Shown here one piece after another: positions 17,228 through 26,518 of a stretch of DNA of 64,000 nt; within the stretch, counting starts at the first letter, position 1; each line of letters starts with the position of its first letter. Below the pieces are notes generated by a model. It was given only the letters and a program-made list of their open reading frames with translations. It ran no database searches and was not told the origin of the DNA. The DNA comes from Hoylesella buccalis ATCC 35310 (GTDB lineage Bacteria; Bacteroidota; Bacteroidia; Bacteroidales; Bacteroidaceae): NCBI RefSeq assembly GCF_000177075.1, contig NZ_ADEG01000045.1, positions 1 to 64,000 of the forward strand, in the 5' to 3' direction. The translations under genes were made by a program, and so were the position numbers.

Positions 17228-18475
17228 ATGAATTTACCTTTATTCATAGCAAGAAGAATTTACAGTGTAAACGGTGACAAGGCGGAGGTTTCCAAACCTG
17301 CCATTAGGATTGCTACCGCTGGCATTGCCATCGGTCTTGCTGTGATGATTGTTTCTGTATGCGTGGTGTTTGGTTTCAAACATGCTGTCAGTGCGAAGGT
17401 CATTGGATTTGGAAGCCACATCCAAGTGGCTAACTTCATGACGCTGCAGACCTCAGAATCGTATCCCATTCAGATGACAGACTCCTTGATCAAGGTGCTG
17501 AAAAACACACAAGGCGTAGAGCATGTTCAACGATTTGCAACCAAACAAGGTGTATTGAAAACCGACTCCGACTTCCTTGGCGTGGTTTTTAAAGGGGTTG
17601 GGCCTGACTTTGACTCAACCTTTATCCACCAAAATCTGATGGAAGGAAGCATCCCTGCCTTCTCTGACACAAAAAGCAGCAACAAAATATTGCTGTCCAT
17701 GTCGATGGCAAAGAAGCTGAAATTAAAAACAGGTGACAGGATATTTGCTTATTTCATTGACCACGCTGGGGTCAGAGTGAGGCGTTTCACCATTGCAGGC
17801 ATCTATCAAACCAACCTGGCTCAATATGATGATGTCACTTGCTTCATGGACCTTTACACGGCTGTGAAGCTTAATGGCTGGGAAAAAGACCAGGTATCAG
17901 GTGCTGAAATCACGGTGAAAGACTTCAATAAGGTTGATGAAACAGAAGCTATCTTCATCAATCGCTTAAACAGAACGGTAGATCAATACGGCGAAACTTA
18001 TTCATCAAAGACCATCAGAGATATCAGTCCCCAGATTTTCTCATGGCTGGATTTGCTCGATCTGAACGTTTGGATCATTCTTGCTTTGATGATTGCCGTG
18101 GCCGGAGTGACCATGATTTCAGGACTTCTCATTATCATTCTTGAACGTGTTACCATGATTGGCGTACTGAAAGCCATGGGAGCCAAGAACGCGATGATTA
18201 GACATACGTTCTTATGGTTTGCCGTCTTTATCATTACGCGCGGTCTTCTCATCGGCAATCTTATCGGCATTGGGTTGGTATTGTTGCAGAGATATACCGG
18301 TTTAGTCGGTCTGGATCCACAAACTTATTATGTAACAACGGTACCAGTCGAAATCAATATCCCCGTTTTATTACTGCTAAACGTGGCGACACTCTTAATC
18401 AGTGTTGTGGTTTTAATAGCCCCAAGCTACCTCATTTCCCACATACATCCGGCCAAATCCATGAGGTACGAATAA
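17228..18475 (+). CDS. ABC transporter permease, FtsX/LolE-like
   Basis: 415 residues with the MacB/FtsX topology. One membrane segment lies near residues 25-50 (AGIAIGLAVMIVSVCVVFGF), followed by a large periplasmic MacB-type domain to about 270. Three more segments lie at about 280-305 (VWIILALMIAVAGVTMISG), 330-355 and 375-400. The N-terminal FIARRIYS is typical of Bacteroidetes lipoprotein-release-type permeases. No ATPase is encoded next to it, so the partner is elsewhere. The substrate (lipoprotein release or other) is not readable. It is close behind the aminotransferase gene but has no obvious promoter. Confidence 0.82.
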   Translation: MNLPLFIARRIYSVNGDKAEVSKPAIRIATAGIAIGLAVMIVSVCVVFGFKHAVSAKVIGFGSHIQVANFMTLQTSESYPIQMTDSLIKVLKNTQGVEHVQRFATKQGVLKTDSDFLGVVFKGVGPDFDSTFIHQNLMEGSIPAFSDTKSSNKILLSMSMAKKLKLKTGDRIFAYFIDHAGVRVRRFTIAGIYQTNLAQYDDVTCFMDLYTAVKLNGWEKDQVSGAEITVKDFNKVDETEAIFINRLNRTVDQYGETYSSKTIRDISPQIFSWLDLLDLNVWIILALMIAVAGVTMISGLLIIILERVTMIGVLKAMGAKNAMIRHTFLWFAVFIITRGLLIGNLIGIGLVLLQRYTGLVGLDPQTYYVTTVPVEINIPVLLLLNVATLLISVVVLIAPSYLISHIHPAKSMRYE

Positions 18476-18616
18476 GCACTTTCACTCATTTTACGCCACT
18501 TTCCACCTGTTACTTTAACATAACATTTTCGTGACGGCAGGCTTGCTTTTATCTTTTATTGCCAGAAAGATAAGTTATCAAAACATTAAATATGTATTGA
18601 ATATAACGAAAAAACA

Positions 18617-18659
18617 TGCACATTTTTCTTGTACATGTGCAAATAAGACATTATCTTTG
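18617..18659 (+). promoter_or_regulatory. promoter with overlapping inverted repeat, acyl-CoA ligase gene
   Basis: TTG (18629-18631), 20 bp, TATCTTTG (18652-18659). The TTG sits inside the loop of an inverted repeat, TGCACAT (18617-18623) with ATGTGCA (18635-18641), a candidate operator. The leader is about 105 nt. Confidence 0.5.
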
Positions 18660-18770
18660 CACACAAACTTAAATATTGTGCAATAGAATTATTTACACTG
18701 ACATCGAAAAATTCAACTAAATGATTTTCATATCAGAAATAAAATCCAACTAAGATAAATCGAAAGTAGC

Positions 18771-20447
18771 ATGAAAGAAATTCCGAGTTTTAATGCCCTC
18801 ATTCAAAAGAGCATTATCGACCATTGGACTTTGAACGCCCTAACTGACTATAAAGGCGTTACTCTTCAGTATCACGATGTGGCTCGAAAAATAGAAAAGC
18901 TGCACATCTTGTTTGAAAATAGCGGTGTTCAGAAGGGTGACAAGATTGCCCTCTGTGGACGAAACAGTGCGGCTTGGGCATGCGCATTCTTAGCAACACT
19001 GACTTATGGAGCCGTTGCTGTTCCCATTTTGCACGAATTTACCGCCGAACAAATACACAACATTGTCAATCACAGCGAAGCAAAATTGCTGTTCGTCGGC
19101 GACGTAGTAGCAACCGTCATCGACGAAAAAGAGATGCCAGACTTGGAAGGAATCGTTTATATTCCCGATTATTCATTGTTCGTTTCCAGAACAGAGAAGT
19201 TGACGTATGCCCGAGAACATCTTAACGAGATGTTCGGAAAAAAGTATCCTAAGTACTTCAGACCAGAACATGTCAACTACTATATCGAGCAAGATCCAGA
19301 AGAATTGGCACTGATTAACTACACGAGCGGAACGACAGGATTCTCGAAAGGCGTGATGATTCCCTATCGTGCCATGTGGGGAAACGCAGACTTTGCCCAG
19401 CACGAGTTGCGCGGCATCATGCGCGAAGGCGATCATGTGTTAAGCATTCTGCCCATGGCTCACATGTATGGCATGGCCTTTGAGTTCATTTATGAGTTTA
19501 TTACGGGCTGCCACATCTTCTATCTTACCCGTCTGCCGAGCCCAGCCGTCATTGCTCAAGCATACGCTGAAATCAAGCCTGCCTTAATTATTGCTGTACC
19601 GCTGGTCATCGAAAAGATTATCAAGAAGCGGGTCTACCCAAAGATACAGAACAACATGATGAAGCTGTTGCTTAACATGCCTGTCATCAACACCAAGATT
19701 CACGAGAAGATTGGACAAGAGGTTATCAACGCTTTTGGTGGCAATTTCCATGAAGTCATTATTGGCGGTGCTGCTTTCAACAAGGACATCGAGAATTTCT
19801 TGCAGAAGATAGGTTTCCCATATACCGTTGGATACGGCACAACCGAGTGTGCTCCAATCATCGCATACGCCAACCATGAGACGTTTGTCCCCGGCAGTTG
19901 CGGTCGTGCTGCCTACCACATGGAAGTAAAGATCAACAGTAACGATCCGCAGAACGTTCCCGGTGAGATTTGGGCCAGAGGCACAAACGTGATGCTGGGC
20001 TATTACAAGAATCCTGAAGCTACAGCAGAAGCACTGGATGCTGATGGCTGGTATCACACTGGCGACTTAGGAACAATGGACGCAGAAGGCAATATTTTCA
20101 TCAAGGGACGTTTGAAGAACATGCTGTTGGGTGCGAGTGGGCAAAACATTTACCCTGAAGAAATAGAAGATAGGCTCAACGCTATGCCCATGGTAAGCGA
20201 GAGTGTGGTGATTCAAGAAAACAACAAACTGGTAGGATTGGTATGTCCTGACTTGGATGAAGCAGAGTCTATTGGGCTGACAAGGTCGGATATTGAAGAA
20301 GTCATGGAACAAAACAGACTACAACTGAACAACGAATTGCCAGCCTATAGCAAGCTGAGTGCCATCAGATTACATGATGAAGAGTTTGAAAAAACGCCGA
20401 AGAAGAGCATCAAGAGGTATCTTTATCAGAACGCACATGAGGCATAG
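18771..20447 (+). CDS. AMP-binding long-chain acyl-CoA ligase
   Basis: 558 residues of the ANL superfamily. It activates a fatty acid with ATP and joins it to CoA. The P-loop-like motif NYTSGTTGFSKGV is near residues 183-195, GYGTTECAP is the A5 core, WYHTGDLGTMD is the A7 motif, and KNMLLGASGQNIYPEEIE is the hinge to the mobile C-terminal domain. KTPKKSIKRYL at the end holds the catalytic lysine. No membrane segment is present. It is a single gene between its own promoter and a strong terminator. Confidence 0.92.
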   Translation: MKEIPSFNALIQKSIIDHWTLNALTDYKGVTLQYHDVARKIEKLHILFENSGVQKGDKIALCGRNSAAWACAFLATLTYGAVAVPILHEFTAEQIHNIVNHSEAKLLFVGDVVATVIDEKEMPDLEGIVYIPDYSLFVSRTEKLTYAREHLNEMFGKKYPKYFRPEHVNYYIEQDPEELALINYTSGTTGFSKGVMIPYRAMWGNADFAQHELRGIMREGDHVLSILPMAHMYGMAFEFIYEFITGCHIFYLTRLPSPAVIAQAYAEIKPALIIAVPLVIEKIIKKRVYPKIQNNMMKLLLNMPVINTKIHEKIGQEVINAFGGNFHEVIIGGAAFNKDIENFLQKIGFPYTVGYGTTECAPIIAYANHETFVPGSCGRAAYHMEVKINSNDPQNVPGEIWARGTNVMLGYYKNPEATAEALDADGWYHTGDLGTMDAEGNIFIKGRLKNMLLGASGQNIYPEEIEDRLNAMPMVSESVVIQENNKLVGLVCPDLDEAESIGLTRSDIEEVMEQNRLQLNNELPAYSKLSAIRLHDEEFEKTPKKSIKRYLYQNAHEA

Positions 20448-20493
20448 AGGCGTTTTTCAGCCTTGCAGAATAAGAAGAATTTGAAAGTGAAAG

Positions 20494-20529
20494 AAAAGAG
20501 ACAACCACGCTGGTGATTGTCTCTTTTTA
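20494..20529 (+). terminator. Rho-independent terminator
   Basis: AAAAGAGACAA pairs with TTGTCTCTTTT, with an inner CCA/TGG pair, then a T run. It lies between convergent genes and could also serve the minus-strand desulfoferrodoxin gene. Confidence 0.8.
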
Positions 20530-20560
20530 TATGATTCAAAGCGAAAGACAAAGCAATGCC

Positions 20561-20938
20561 TTATTCTGCTTTCCACAAACCGTGCAGATTGCAGTACTCA
20601 CGTGCACAAACTTCCGTCGCACAGGTCTTAAACTCAGCCACTGGTTTGTCAGATGGTGTAAGATATTTGCGAAGAACTTCGGTCGGTGTAATCAGCTCAA
20701 TCCACTGGATGTAGTGTCCCTCCGTCATCGGATGCTCTACCTCACCCACGGTTACACGGTAGCCACCTTCTATCTTTTCAATCACAGGAACGTGCTTTTC
20801 CGTCGCAGCGTCAACGGTGTTCTCCTTCAAAAGTTTCATAGGAGCATCGCAACAAGTAAGTTCACCAGCAGCCTCATTCACCACTTCAACCATGTTACCA
20901 CACTTTTCACATTTGTAAATCTCGTTTCTTTTTGTCAT
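20561..20938 (-). CDS. desulfoferrodoxin (superoxide reductase, 2Fe type)
   Basis: 125 residues. Superoxide reductase reduces superoxide to peroxide without making oxygen, a defence suited to anaerobes. The N-terminal desulforedoxin domain (about 1-38) has four Fe ligands: CEKC and the CC pair in LTCCDAPM. The SOR domain follows with iron ligands [22 protein letters not shown] and the C-terminal CNLHGLW. The length is that of the two-iron class. A consensus promoter lies at 20968-20998. No rubredoxin or oxidase neighbour is present. Confidence 0.92.
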   Translation of the reverse strand: MTKRNEIYKCEKCGNMVEVVNEAAGELTCCDAPMKLLKENTVDAATEKHVPVIEKIEGGYRVTVGEVEHPMTEGHYIQWIELITPTEVLRKYLTPSDKPVAEFKTCATEVCAREYCNLHGLWKAE

Positions 20939-20967
20939 AATCTTAGTATTCTATAATGTTGATATGA

Positions 20968-20998
20968 CAAAGATACAGAAAATAAAAGAATGATACAA
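20968..20998 (-). promoter_or_regulatory. promoter of the desulfoferrodoxin gene
   Basis: On the minus strand TTG (20996-20998), 20 bp, TATCTTTG (20968-20975), about 30 bp before the ATG. Confidence 0.65.
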
Positions 20999-21210
20999 CA
21001 ATTTCAATGTGAAAAAAATACAAATTACACATCTTCTTTTATCTTACCCTGATGCCTCTACCCTATTTCATTTTCCCTTTGTAAAAATAAGCACAACGAC
21101 TGCTTGTACTTGGTCTGATACCACATATAGTTGAGCAAAACGACAACCCTGTTACTGATAACCACACTAAAACGAGGATATGCCTCGAGCCACAAAGTCC
21201 AAGAAATGTA

Positions 21211-21572
21211 CGATTTTATAACCGTTTTTTGCCCTTAAAACGCCCCATGAAAACTTTCATTCTAGCAAAAAACGATAGGCAATGAGGAAGCAAACAATTG
21301 AGATTTGGTAGGAAAAAATTGGGTGTTGACAGGAAAAAGCAATGCTTTTATTGCACTACAAGCATCACTTTGCCTGTTAATAGATAGGTGATTGTCTCAC
21401 AAGAGCATGCATATTAAAGCCCAAAAGCAATGCTTTTGGCAGGAAAGATGATGAAAAAGATGGGCGAAACAGTACGATATTCGGGTAACAAATTGTATTA
21501 TAGGTATATACGAAATCTGCTTATATTTGGCTTATTTGCGATAACAGATAGATCTACTTGCAAATAAGCCAA
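21211..21572 (-). repeat. dispersed intergenic element, copy 2 (about 362 bp, inverted relative to copy 1)
   Basis: This occupies the centre of the 879-bp gene-free stretch 20939-21817. From left to right: an AT-rich module (CGATTTT, then CTTTCA, TCTAG, GATAGGC, GGAAGCAAA), an array of words at 21340, 21363, 21406 and 21428 (CAATGCTTTT, CATCACTTTG, CATGCATATT, CAATGCTTTT) in 22-nt phase, and a 13-bp inverted repeat (21527-21539 with 21560-21572) with 20-nt spacing. The reverse complement aligns with 466-825 over the whole length. No ORF or transposase is seen. The remainder of the gap (21573-21817) shows nothing recognisable. Confidence 0.6.
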
Positions 21573-21817
21573 GCACAGAGAAGTTGGTTGTCAAGAAAAT
21601 TCATCATCTATCAGACACGAATCCAGTACCCACACAGGTTTGTATGCTTAATGGTAATGAGGTGTAACACGGTGAAAGGCTACGCGGCTGGATGACATAA
21701 AGCAAAAGAACGGTTTACGTCTTTCAAGCCTTTAGGCCCAACAAAGAATCTTTAGCACAGCAACAAGAACTCTTATCTTACATTCTTTTAATATGTAACG
21801 ACAAGCTGTACAGCCTT

Positions 21818-22231
21818 CTAAACAGGCGTGTCTTCGGGACGCTCAGTAAAGATATCGTCGGCCGAGTTGATCTCGTCAAGGTCGAACCACTGACTCATTT
21901 TTGCCTTGGCCTTTTGCTTGACCTCGTCAGAAACCTCACCCCAAACCTTATGGAGTACGTAAATCAATACCGCCAAGTCGTCACTGAGGCCTGCGATAGG
22001 GATGGCATCTGGCACAACATCAAGCGGACTGATGAGATAGCCCAACGCTCCAATGATGATGGCTTTATCCCTAACCGACACCTTGTCGTTCTCTAAGGTG
22101 TAATAAAGAATGAGTGCGGCATAGACAAGCTTTGCACCCGCACGCTTTGCAATGCGTGATATTTTTTCGACAAAACCAGAGTTAGAGAACTTGTCTTTAT
22201 ACTTCATAAAATCTGGCAAATTCATTTCCAT
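21818..22231 (-). CDS. DUF1232 (YkvA-like) membrane protein
   Basis: 137 residues. The core is the DUF1232/YkvA signature, AIIIGALGYLISPLDVVPDAIP followed by GLSDDLAVLIYVL, with a preceding hydrophobic helix (LVYAALILYYTLE). Two short membrane-associated helices are likely. Function unknown; the family is widespread and often near envelope genes. The next gene on the same strand is the BrkB-like gene, 108 bp upstream, so cotranscription is possible. Confidence 0.85.
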   Translation of the reverse strand: MEMNLPDFMKYKDKFSNSGFVEKISRIAKRAGAKLVYAALILYYTLENDKVSVRDKAIIIGALGYLISPLDVVPDAIPIAGLSDDLAVLIYVLHKVWGEVSDEVKQKAKAKMSQWFDLDEINSADDIFTERPEDTPV

Positions 22232-22339
22232 ACGTTAATCCTTTCTACTGTTATAATGATGAAGCAGATTAAACTCAACAATCATTTAGTTTATAATTGG
22301 TTGGTAAGATACCAATACCTAATTAAATAACGGGTATTT

Positions 22340-23701
22340 TCACGCATTATTATTTGTTTGCATGACTTCTTGGGGGAATAACGCCCTGATTGGAACATCA
22401 CGCAGCTGATCCAAATAGGTCTTGCGTAAGTCGAACAGATGCTTCCAATCCGTTGAAGTGAGTTGCTCGTGCAAATCAAGTTGCATGTCCCACCGCCCCA
22501 ATGCTTCCAATCTATCGACCATGTCGCCTACCGTTATATGATCCAACGTCTGTGCTGGCTGGTAGATTAGGTCGCCATCATGATCTTCATGGCAAACACT
22601 CGAATTGATGAGATTCACCTCCGTCAAATTGTACAATAAGTCGTTGGTGACGCGAATCGGAATATTTGTTTCCAGTTTTAATTCAAGAGCGGTATAAGGT
22701 TTCTTTCCCTCAACGAATCGGTTGCATATCTTGCTGAGCAGCACGGCACTCATCAAGAGCCGATAGCGATGACTAATTTCATTTGGATTGGCCATAAAGG
22801 CTAAATCTTCCAAGTTCTGATTGGTGTAGCACAGTTGTGCGCCAAACAAGCAAATGGTCCACGATATCTGCACCCAAAGCATGAACAATGGCAGTGCGGC
22901 AAACGACCCGTAAATGGCATTGTAACTGGACAGCAGCATCTGACCATGGATATAAAACAACTGCAACACCTGCATGGCCACACCAGCGAGGATGCCTGGC
23001 ACGATGGCAGCGGTAATCTTGACCTTGGTGTTGGGCATGAAGATGTACAAACCGATGAACACGCACGACATGATGATAAAAGGCATCACCTTCAACCCTA
23101 TCTGCAACATGGGTGCGAGCAGCATATAGCCTTGCGCACGGTCGACGAATGCGGTCATGAAGATAGAAATACCAGAAATCAAGACAATCAAGATGGGCAT
23201 TAAAAAGACCATGGCAAGATAGTCGGTGACGGTGCGAAACAGCGTGCGTTCGTGCTTCACCTGCCAAATGTTGTTGAAAGTTTGCTCAATGGTTCGCGTC
23301 AACCGAAGCACCGTCCACAACATGAAGAGTAAGCCTACGCCAAGGATGACGCCACTCTGTGTGTGCACCAAATACGAATTAACAAAGCCAATAATAATCT
23401 CAGCTGCCTGCGACTGCCCTGACAAGGCATTGCGGAACCACTGTTCAATGTACTTAGAAAAACCAAAACCTCGCGCCACCGCAAACACTACCGCACAGAT
23501 GGGAACAATGGCCAACAACGTGGAATAAGTGAGTGCGGCAGCTAAATCGCCCGTTCCCTTGGTGAGGAAGAACTTGACAGCTAATGATAGTTTTTTGACG
23601 ATGCTAATGAGCAGATATTGCAAAGGCGAGACGTCTTTGGGTGTAATACGCCAGATATCTACTGTCAGGAAGCGCTGAACTTGCTGTATGTACTTGTTCA
23701 T
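22340..23701 (-). CDS. YihY/BrkB-family integral membrane protein
   Basis: 453 residues. The first 300 hold the six-helix YihY/BrkB domain: GDLAAALTYSTLLAIVP, GFVNSYLVHTQSG, VLRLTRTIEQTFNNIW, and GSFAALPLFMLWVQISW. The C-terminal ~150 residues are soluble and winged-helix-like (IPIRVTNDLLYNLTEVNLI), a Bacteroidetes extension. Despite the old name RNase BN, this family is not a ribonuclease; its transport role is unsettled. ATG at 23699-23701 was chosen; an in-frame TTG eight codons earlier is less likely. rnpB lies just upstream on the same strand. Confidence 0.88.
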   Translation of the reverse strand: MNKYIQQVQRFLTVDIWRITPKDVSPLQYLLISIVKKLSLAVKFFLTKGTGDLAAALTYSTLLAIVPICAVVFAVARGFGFSKYIEQWFRNALSGQSQAAEIIIGFVNSYLVHTQSGVILGVGLLFMLWTVLRLTRTIEQTFNNIWQVKHERTLFRTVTDYLAMVFLMPILIVLISGISIFMTAFVDRAQGYMLLAPMLQIGLKVMPFIIMSCVFIGLYIFMPNTKVKITAAIVPGILAGVAMQVLQLFYIHGQMLLSSYNAIYGSFAALPLFMLWVQISWTICLFGAQLCYTNQNLEDLAFMANPNEISHRYRLLMSAVLLSKICNRFVEGKKPYTALELKLETNIPIRVTNDLLYNLTEVNLINSSVCHEDHDGDLIYQPAQTLDHITVGDMVDRLEALGRWDMQLDLHEQLTSTDWKHLFDLRKTYLDQLRDVPIRALFPQEVMQTNNNA

Positions 23702-23771
23702 AGATTGTACTTCATTACAAGACAAAACACTGATGTCTTGCCTTGGTGATGCTATTTGATTTCATAAAAAT

Positions 23772-24138
23772 AAGAAGTGTTCCTATAAGCCGGGTTCTGT
23801 AACCAACGATGTTGGCGCTCTGCCATTTATCTACTTTGGAAGTCGCCCTCCAACTCTAGCATTCTACCCTCCATTGTACGCGAACGTTTAGGCGGACAAC
23901 CTTCAAACAATGGTATACGCGAACTTGCAACCTCCAGATGGTACAGCCTGATGATCACCCATCAGCTGGTGGTCTCTTACACCACCTTCTCACCCTTACC
24001 CTTGCGGGCGGTTATTCTCTTCTACCGACACCTACTGTCACCAATAGCTTCTAGTTTCAGAAGTGGAGCGTCCTGTGTTGCCCGGACTTTCCTCTCGCAT
24101 CCAAAAGATACCAGCGGCAGAGCCGGAACACTTACTTA
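23772..24138 (-). ncRNA. rnpB: RNase P RNA
   Basis: On the minus strand the conserved 5' block GAGGAAAGTCCGGGC (near 24100) and the 3' block ACAGAACCCGGCTTATAGG (near 23790) form the P4 core of bacterial RNase P RNA. Between them lie GGGTGAGAAGGTGG and GTAAGAGACCACC, the usual CR-II/III hairpin region. The ends pair as P1: AAGTGTTCC (complement of 24125-24133) with GGAACACTT (complement of 23775-23783). The length of about 365 nt fits. A TATCTTTG box at 24145-24152 sets the 5' end near 24138. It matures the 5' ends of tRNAs with RnpA. Confidence 0.95.
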
Positions 24139-24144
24139 TGAGCG

Positions 24145-24152
24145 CAAAGATA
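24145..24152 (-). promoter_or_regulatory. -7 box (TATCTTTG) of rnpB
   Basis: It sits 7 bp before the P1 helix of rnpB, as expected for a stable RNA transcribed from its mature 5' end. No clear -33 TTG was found. Confidence 0.6.
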
Positions 24153-24455
24153 GTAAAAAATACAGAGATGAAGAGTTGAAACAAAAAGTTTTTACTTCTG
24201 GGGCATTGAATTGCAACGAGGAAGCACACCAACAGAAAACCATAATACACACGCGGCCAAACGACTGACATCGTCATCGCTTAATCGTTTGGACGAACCT
24301 AAATCATTGGGGATAATTGAAAAACAAAGGCCCTGGAATCTTCAATATTTGTAAAAACACATGACAATGACTTAAGAGCCGTTAATGTGTTAAAACAAAT
24401 TGTTAAATTGGAATAAAGAAACTGGACAAAATGGCAGATTAACGTTTTTTGCGCT

Positions 24456-24463
24456 TAAATTTG
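24456..24463 (+). promoter_or_regulatory. -7 box (TAAATTTG) ahead of degP
   Basis: A consensus octamer 96 bp before the degP ATG. The rest of the gene-free stretch 24153-24558 shows nothing recognisable. Confidence 0.5.
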
Positions 24464-24558
24464 CATCACTTATAAACAAATGACAGAATATTGCTTGCCA
24501 TCTTATCAGGCAGAACATTCTCGATGAAAGAAATAAAGAACAATTAAATCATATTTAA

Positions 24559-26016
24559 ATGAAAAAGTATTCTAACTATTTGCTAACAGCAATGTGCCTC
24601 ATCGCACTTGCTTTTTCTGCCGGCTCGTTTATTAAGGTGAACGCAGCTGGCGATCAAGTTCCCGCTGCAGGACAACCAGTAGACTTAACCTATGCTGCTG
24701 ATAAAGCGTTGCCGGCAGTGGTTCACATTAAATATGTACAGAACTCGAAGACCAGAACCGTGGAGGTACCGAGCAATCCATTCTCTGATTTCTTTGGTTT
24801 TCCATTCGATTTCTTCGGACAAGGACAAGGTGGAACACAAAAGCGACAAATGCAAACACCACCGAAGAGAGCAACTGGTTCGGGCGTGCTGATTTCTGAT
24901 GATGGATACATCGTTACGAATAACCACGTGGTTGAGGGTGCCGATGAACTAACTGTCACGTTGACAGACAATAGAGAGTTCTCTGCAAGACTGGTTGGTA
25001 CCGACAAAACTACCGACCTGGCACTCATCAAGATTGACGGAAGCAAGCTTCCTACCCTACCCATTGGCGACTCTGACAAACTGAAAATTGGCGAATGGGT
25101 CATTGCCGTGGGCAACCCATTTGGTCTAAACAATACAGTAACGGCTGGAATTGTCAGCGCAAAAGCAAGATCTTTGTACGCTAATGGTGTAGAAAGCTTT
25201 ATCCAAACCGATGCAGCCATCAACGCAGGTAACTCGGGTGGTGCCTTGGTTAACGCACAAGGAGAGCTGGTAGGCATCAATGCCATGCTGTATTCTCAAA
25301 CGGGTTCGTATGCCGGTTATGGATTTGCCATTCCGACAAGCATCATGAACAAAGTGGTGAGCGATCTCAAGAAATTTGGTACAGTGCAGCGTGCAATGCT
25401 CGGAATTCAAGGGCAAGACGTGCTGAACTACATCAACATGCAAAAAGAACAGGATAAAGATGTGGATCTGGGAACCAACTCTGGCGTATACGTTGCCAAG
25501 GTTGAGAGCGAAGGAGCGGGTGCTGAAGCTGGTCTGCAAGAAGGCGACGTCATCACCAATCTGGATGGCAAAAAGATCAACAAAATGGCCGAGTTGCAGG
25601 AAATTATCTACAGCAAGCGGCCTGGCGAGAAGATAACCATCACTTATCTGCACAACAAGAAAAAGAATACAAAGACCGTTACGCTGAAAAACGCACAGGG
25701 CAACACAAGCATTGTCAAGGTGGCAGACCTTGATGTGCTTGGGGGCAACTTCAGAGAAATAACCTCAGCACAAAAGCAACAGATGCGCACGAGCTACGGC
25801 TTGGAAGTGATTAAAATTAACAAAGGGGCACTAAAAGAGGCTGGCATCTCGAAGGGTTTCATTATTCTGGAGGTGAATGACATACCAATGAAGGCATTAG
25901 AGGACTTGCAAACTGCTGTAAAAAAGGCATCAACAAGTAAAGATCCCGTGCTTTACATCAAAGGCATCTGGCCATCTGGCAAGAGAGACTACTTTGCTGT
26001 GACGGTCAATCGCTAA
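24559..26016 (+). CDS. degP: periplasmic serine endoprotease, DegP/HtrA family
   Basis: 485 residues with a signal peptide (to about residue 30). The trypsin-like domain has the full triad: H123 in NNHVVEGAD, D153 in TTDLALIKID and S226 in NAGNSGGALV. Two PDZ domains follow (about 290-375, with GLQEGDVITNLDGKKI, and 400-480, with GISKGFIILEVND). This is the full DegP layout: a periplasmic quality-control protease/chaperone that assembles into cages. It has its own promoter and a perfect-stem terminator, so it is monocistronic. Confidence 0.95.
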   Translation: MKKYSNYLLTAMCLIALAFSAGSFIKVNAAGDQVPAAGQPVDLTYAADKALPAVVHIKYVQNSKTRTVEVPSNPFSDFFGFPFDFFGQGQGGTQKRQMQTPPKRATGSGVLISDDGYIVTNNHVVEGADELTVTLTDNREFSARLVGTDKTTDLALIKIDGSKLPTLPIGDSDKLKIGEWVIAVGNPFGLNNTVTAGIVSAKARSLYANGVESFIQTDAAINAGNSGGALVNAQGELVGINAMLYSQTGSYAGYGFAIPTSIMNKVVSDLKKFGTVQRAMLGIQGQDVLNYINMQKEQDKDVDLGTNSGVYVAKVESEGAGAEAGLQEGDVITNLDGKKINKMAELQEIIYSKRPGEKITITYLHNKKKNTKTVTLKNAQGNTSIVKVADLDVLGGNFREITSAQKQQMRTSYGLEVIKINKGALKEAGISKGFIILEVNDIPMKALEDLQTAVKKASTSKDPVLYIKGIWPSGKRDYFAVTVNR

Positions 26017-26059
26017 GCTTTTAAACAAAGTTAAGTATTTCCCAAAAGAGATATTAGAT

Positions 26060-26102
26060 AAGAAGAGAATGCAAGTTTCTACACATGCATTCTCTTCTTT
26101 TT
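26060..26102 (+). terminator. Rho-independent terminator of degP
   Basis: A perfect 14-bp stem (AAGAAGAGAATGCA with TGCATTCTCTTCTT), a 12-nt loop, and a T run. Confidence 0.9.
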
Positions 26103-26163
26103 GATTAACACAGTAAACGTCTAATGTTGGATACTTACCCTACTTTTCACATTAACCAAACTC

Positions 26164-26200
26164 CACACCACCGTACATGCCGTTCGGCATACGGCGGTTT
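26164..26200 (-). mobile_element. orphan group II intron domain V-like hairpin
   Basis: On the minus strand this 37-nt stretch folds as ACCGCCGTATGCC, a GAAC loop, then GGCATGTACGGTGGT, the shape and wording of domain V of Bacteroidetes group II introns as I remember them. No reverse transcriptase or other intron domain is recognisable on either side (the neighbouring genes are degP and fecR), so it would be a decayed remnant. It could instead be an unrelated hairpin. Confidence 0.4.
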
Positions 26201-26227
26201 CGTGCTTTTATTTGAAGATTAATAATC

Positions 26228-26296
26228 GAAGTGCAAAACTTGTTGGTGTTTGGATTGTATTAAAACCATGAAAAACACAGCAGAGGTTTGCACTTC
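26228..26296. other. long nested inverted repeat
   Basis: GAAGTGCAAAAC (26228-26239) pairs with GTTTGCACTTC (26286-26296) with one bulged A, and GTGTTT pairs with AAACAC inside. Further hairpins follow at 26315-26420 (CTCATTA with TAATGAG; GTTTTATTT with AAATAAAAC). The gap 26103-26518 thus holds much RNA structure but no gene, and no consensus TAnnTTTG box near the fecR start. Confidence 0.4.
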
Positions 26297-26518
26297 TATT
26301 AACCTTCACCTCTTTTGAGCCTCATTAAAAGAGTAATGAGATAGTGTGATGAGCGCCAAGTTTTATTTCTTCATCACCAATTCATCCTTCGGATTTGTAA
26401 AATAAAACATACTGACTGTTCGAAGAGTTGACTATCTGTCTAGAATGCTATTAAGGTTAATTAACGTTTATTTTACATACAATTATTTTCCTCATGTGTA
26501 TTCTATAAAAAAACAGGC

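Noticed and set aside
23951..24268. 105-residue frame over the rnpB region, plus strand
   Set aside because: It is antisense to rnpB, whose conserved blocks explain the sequence.
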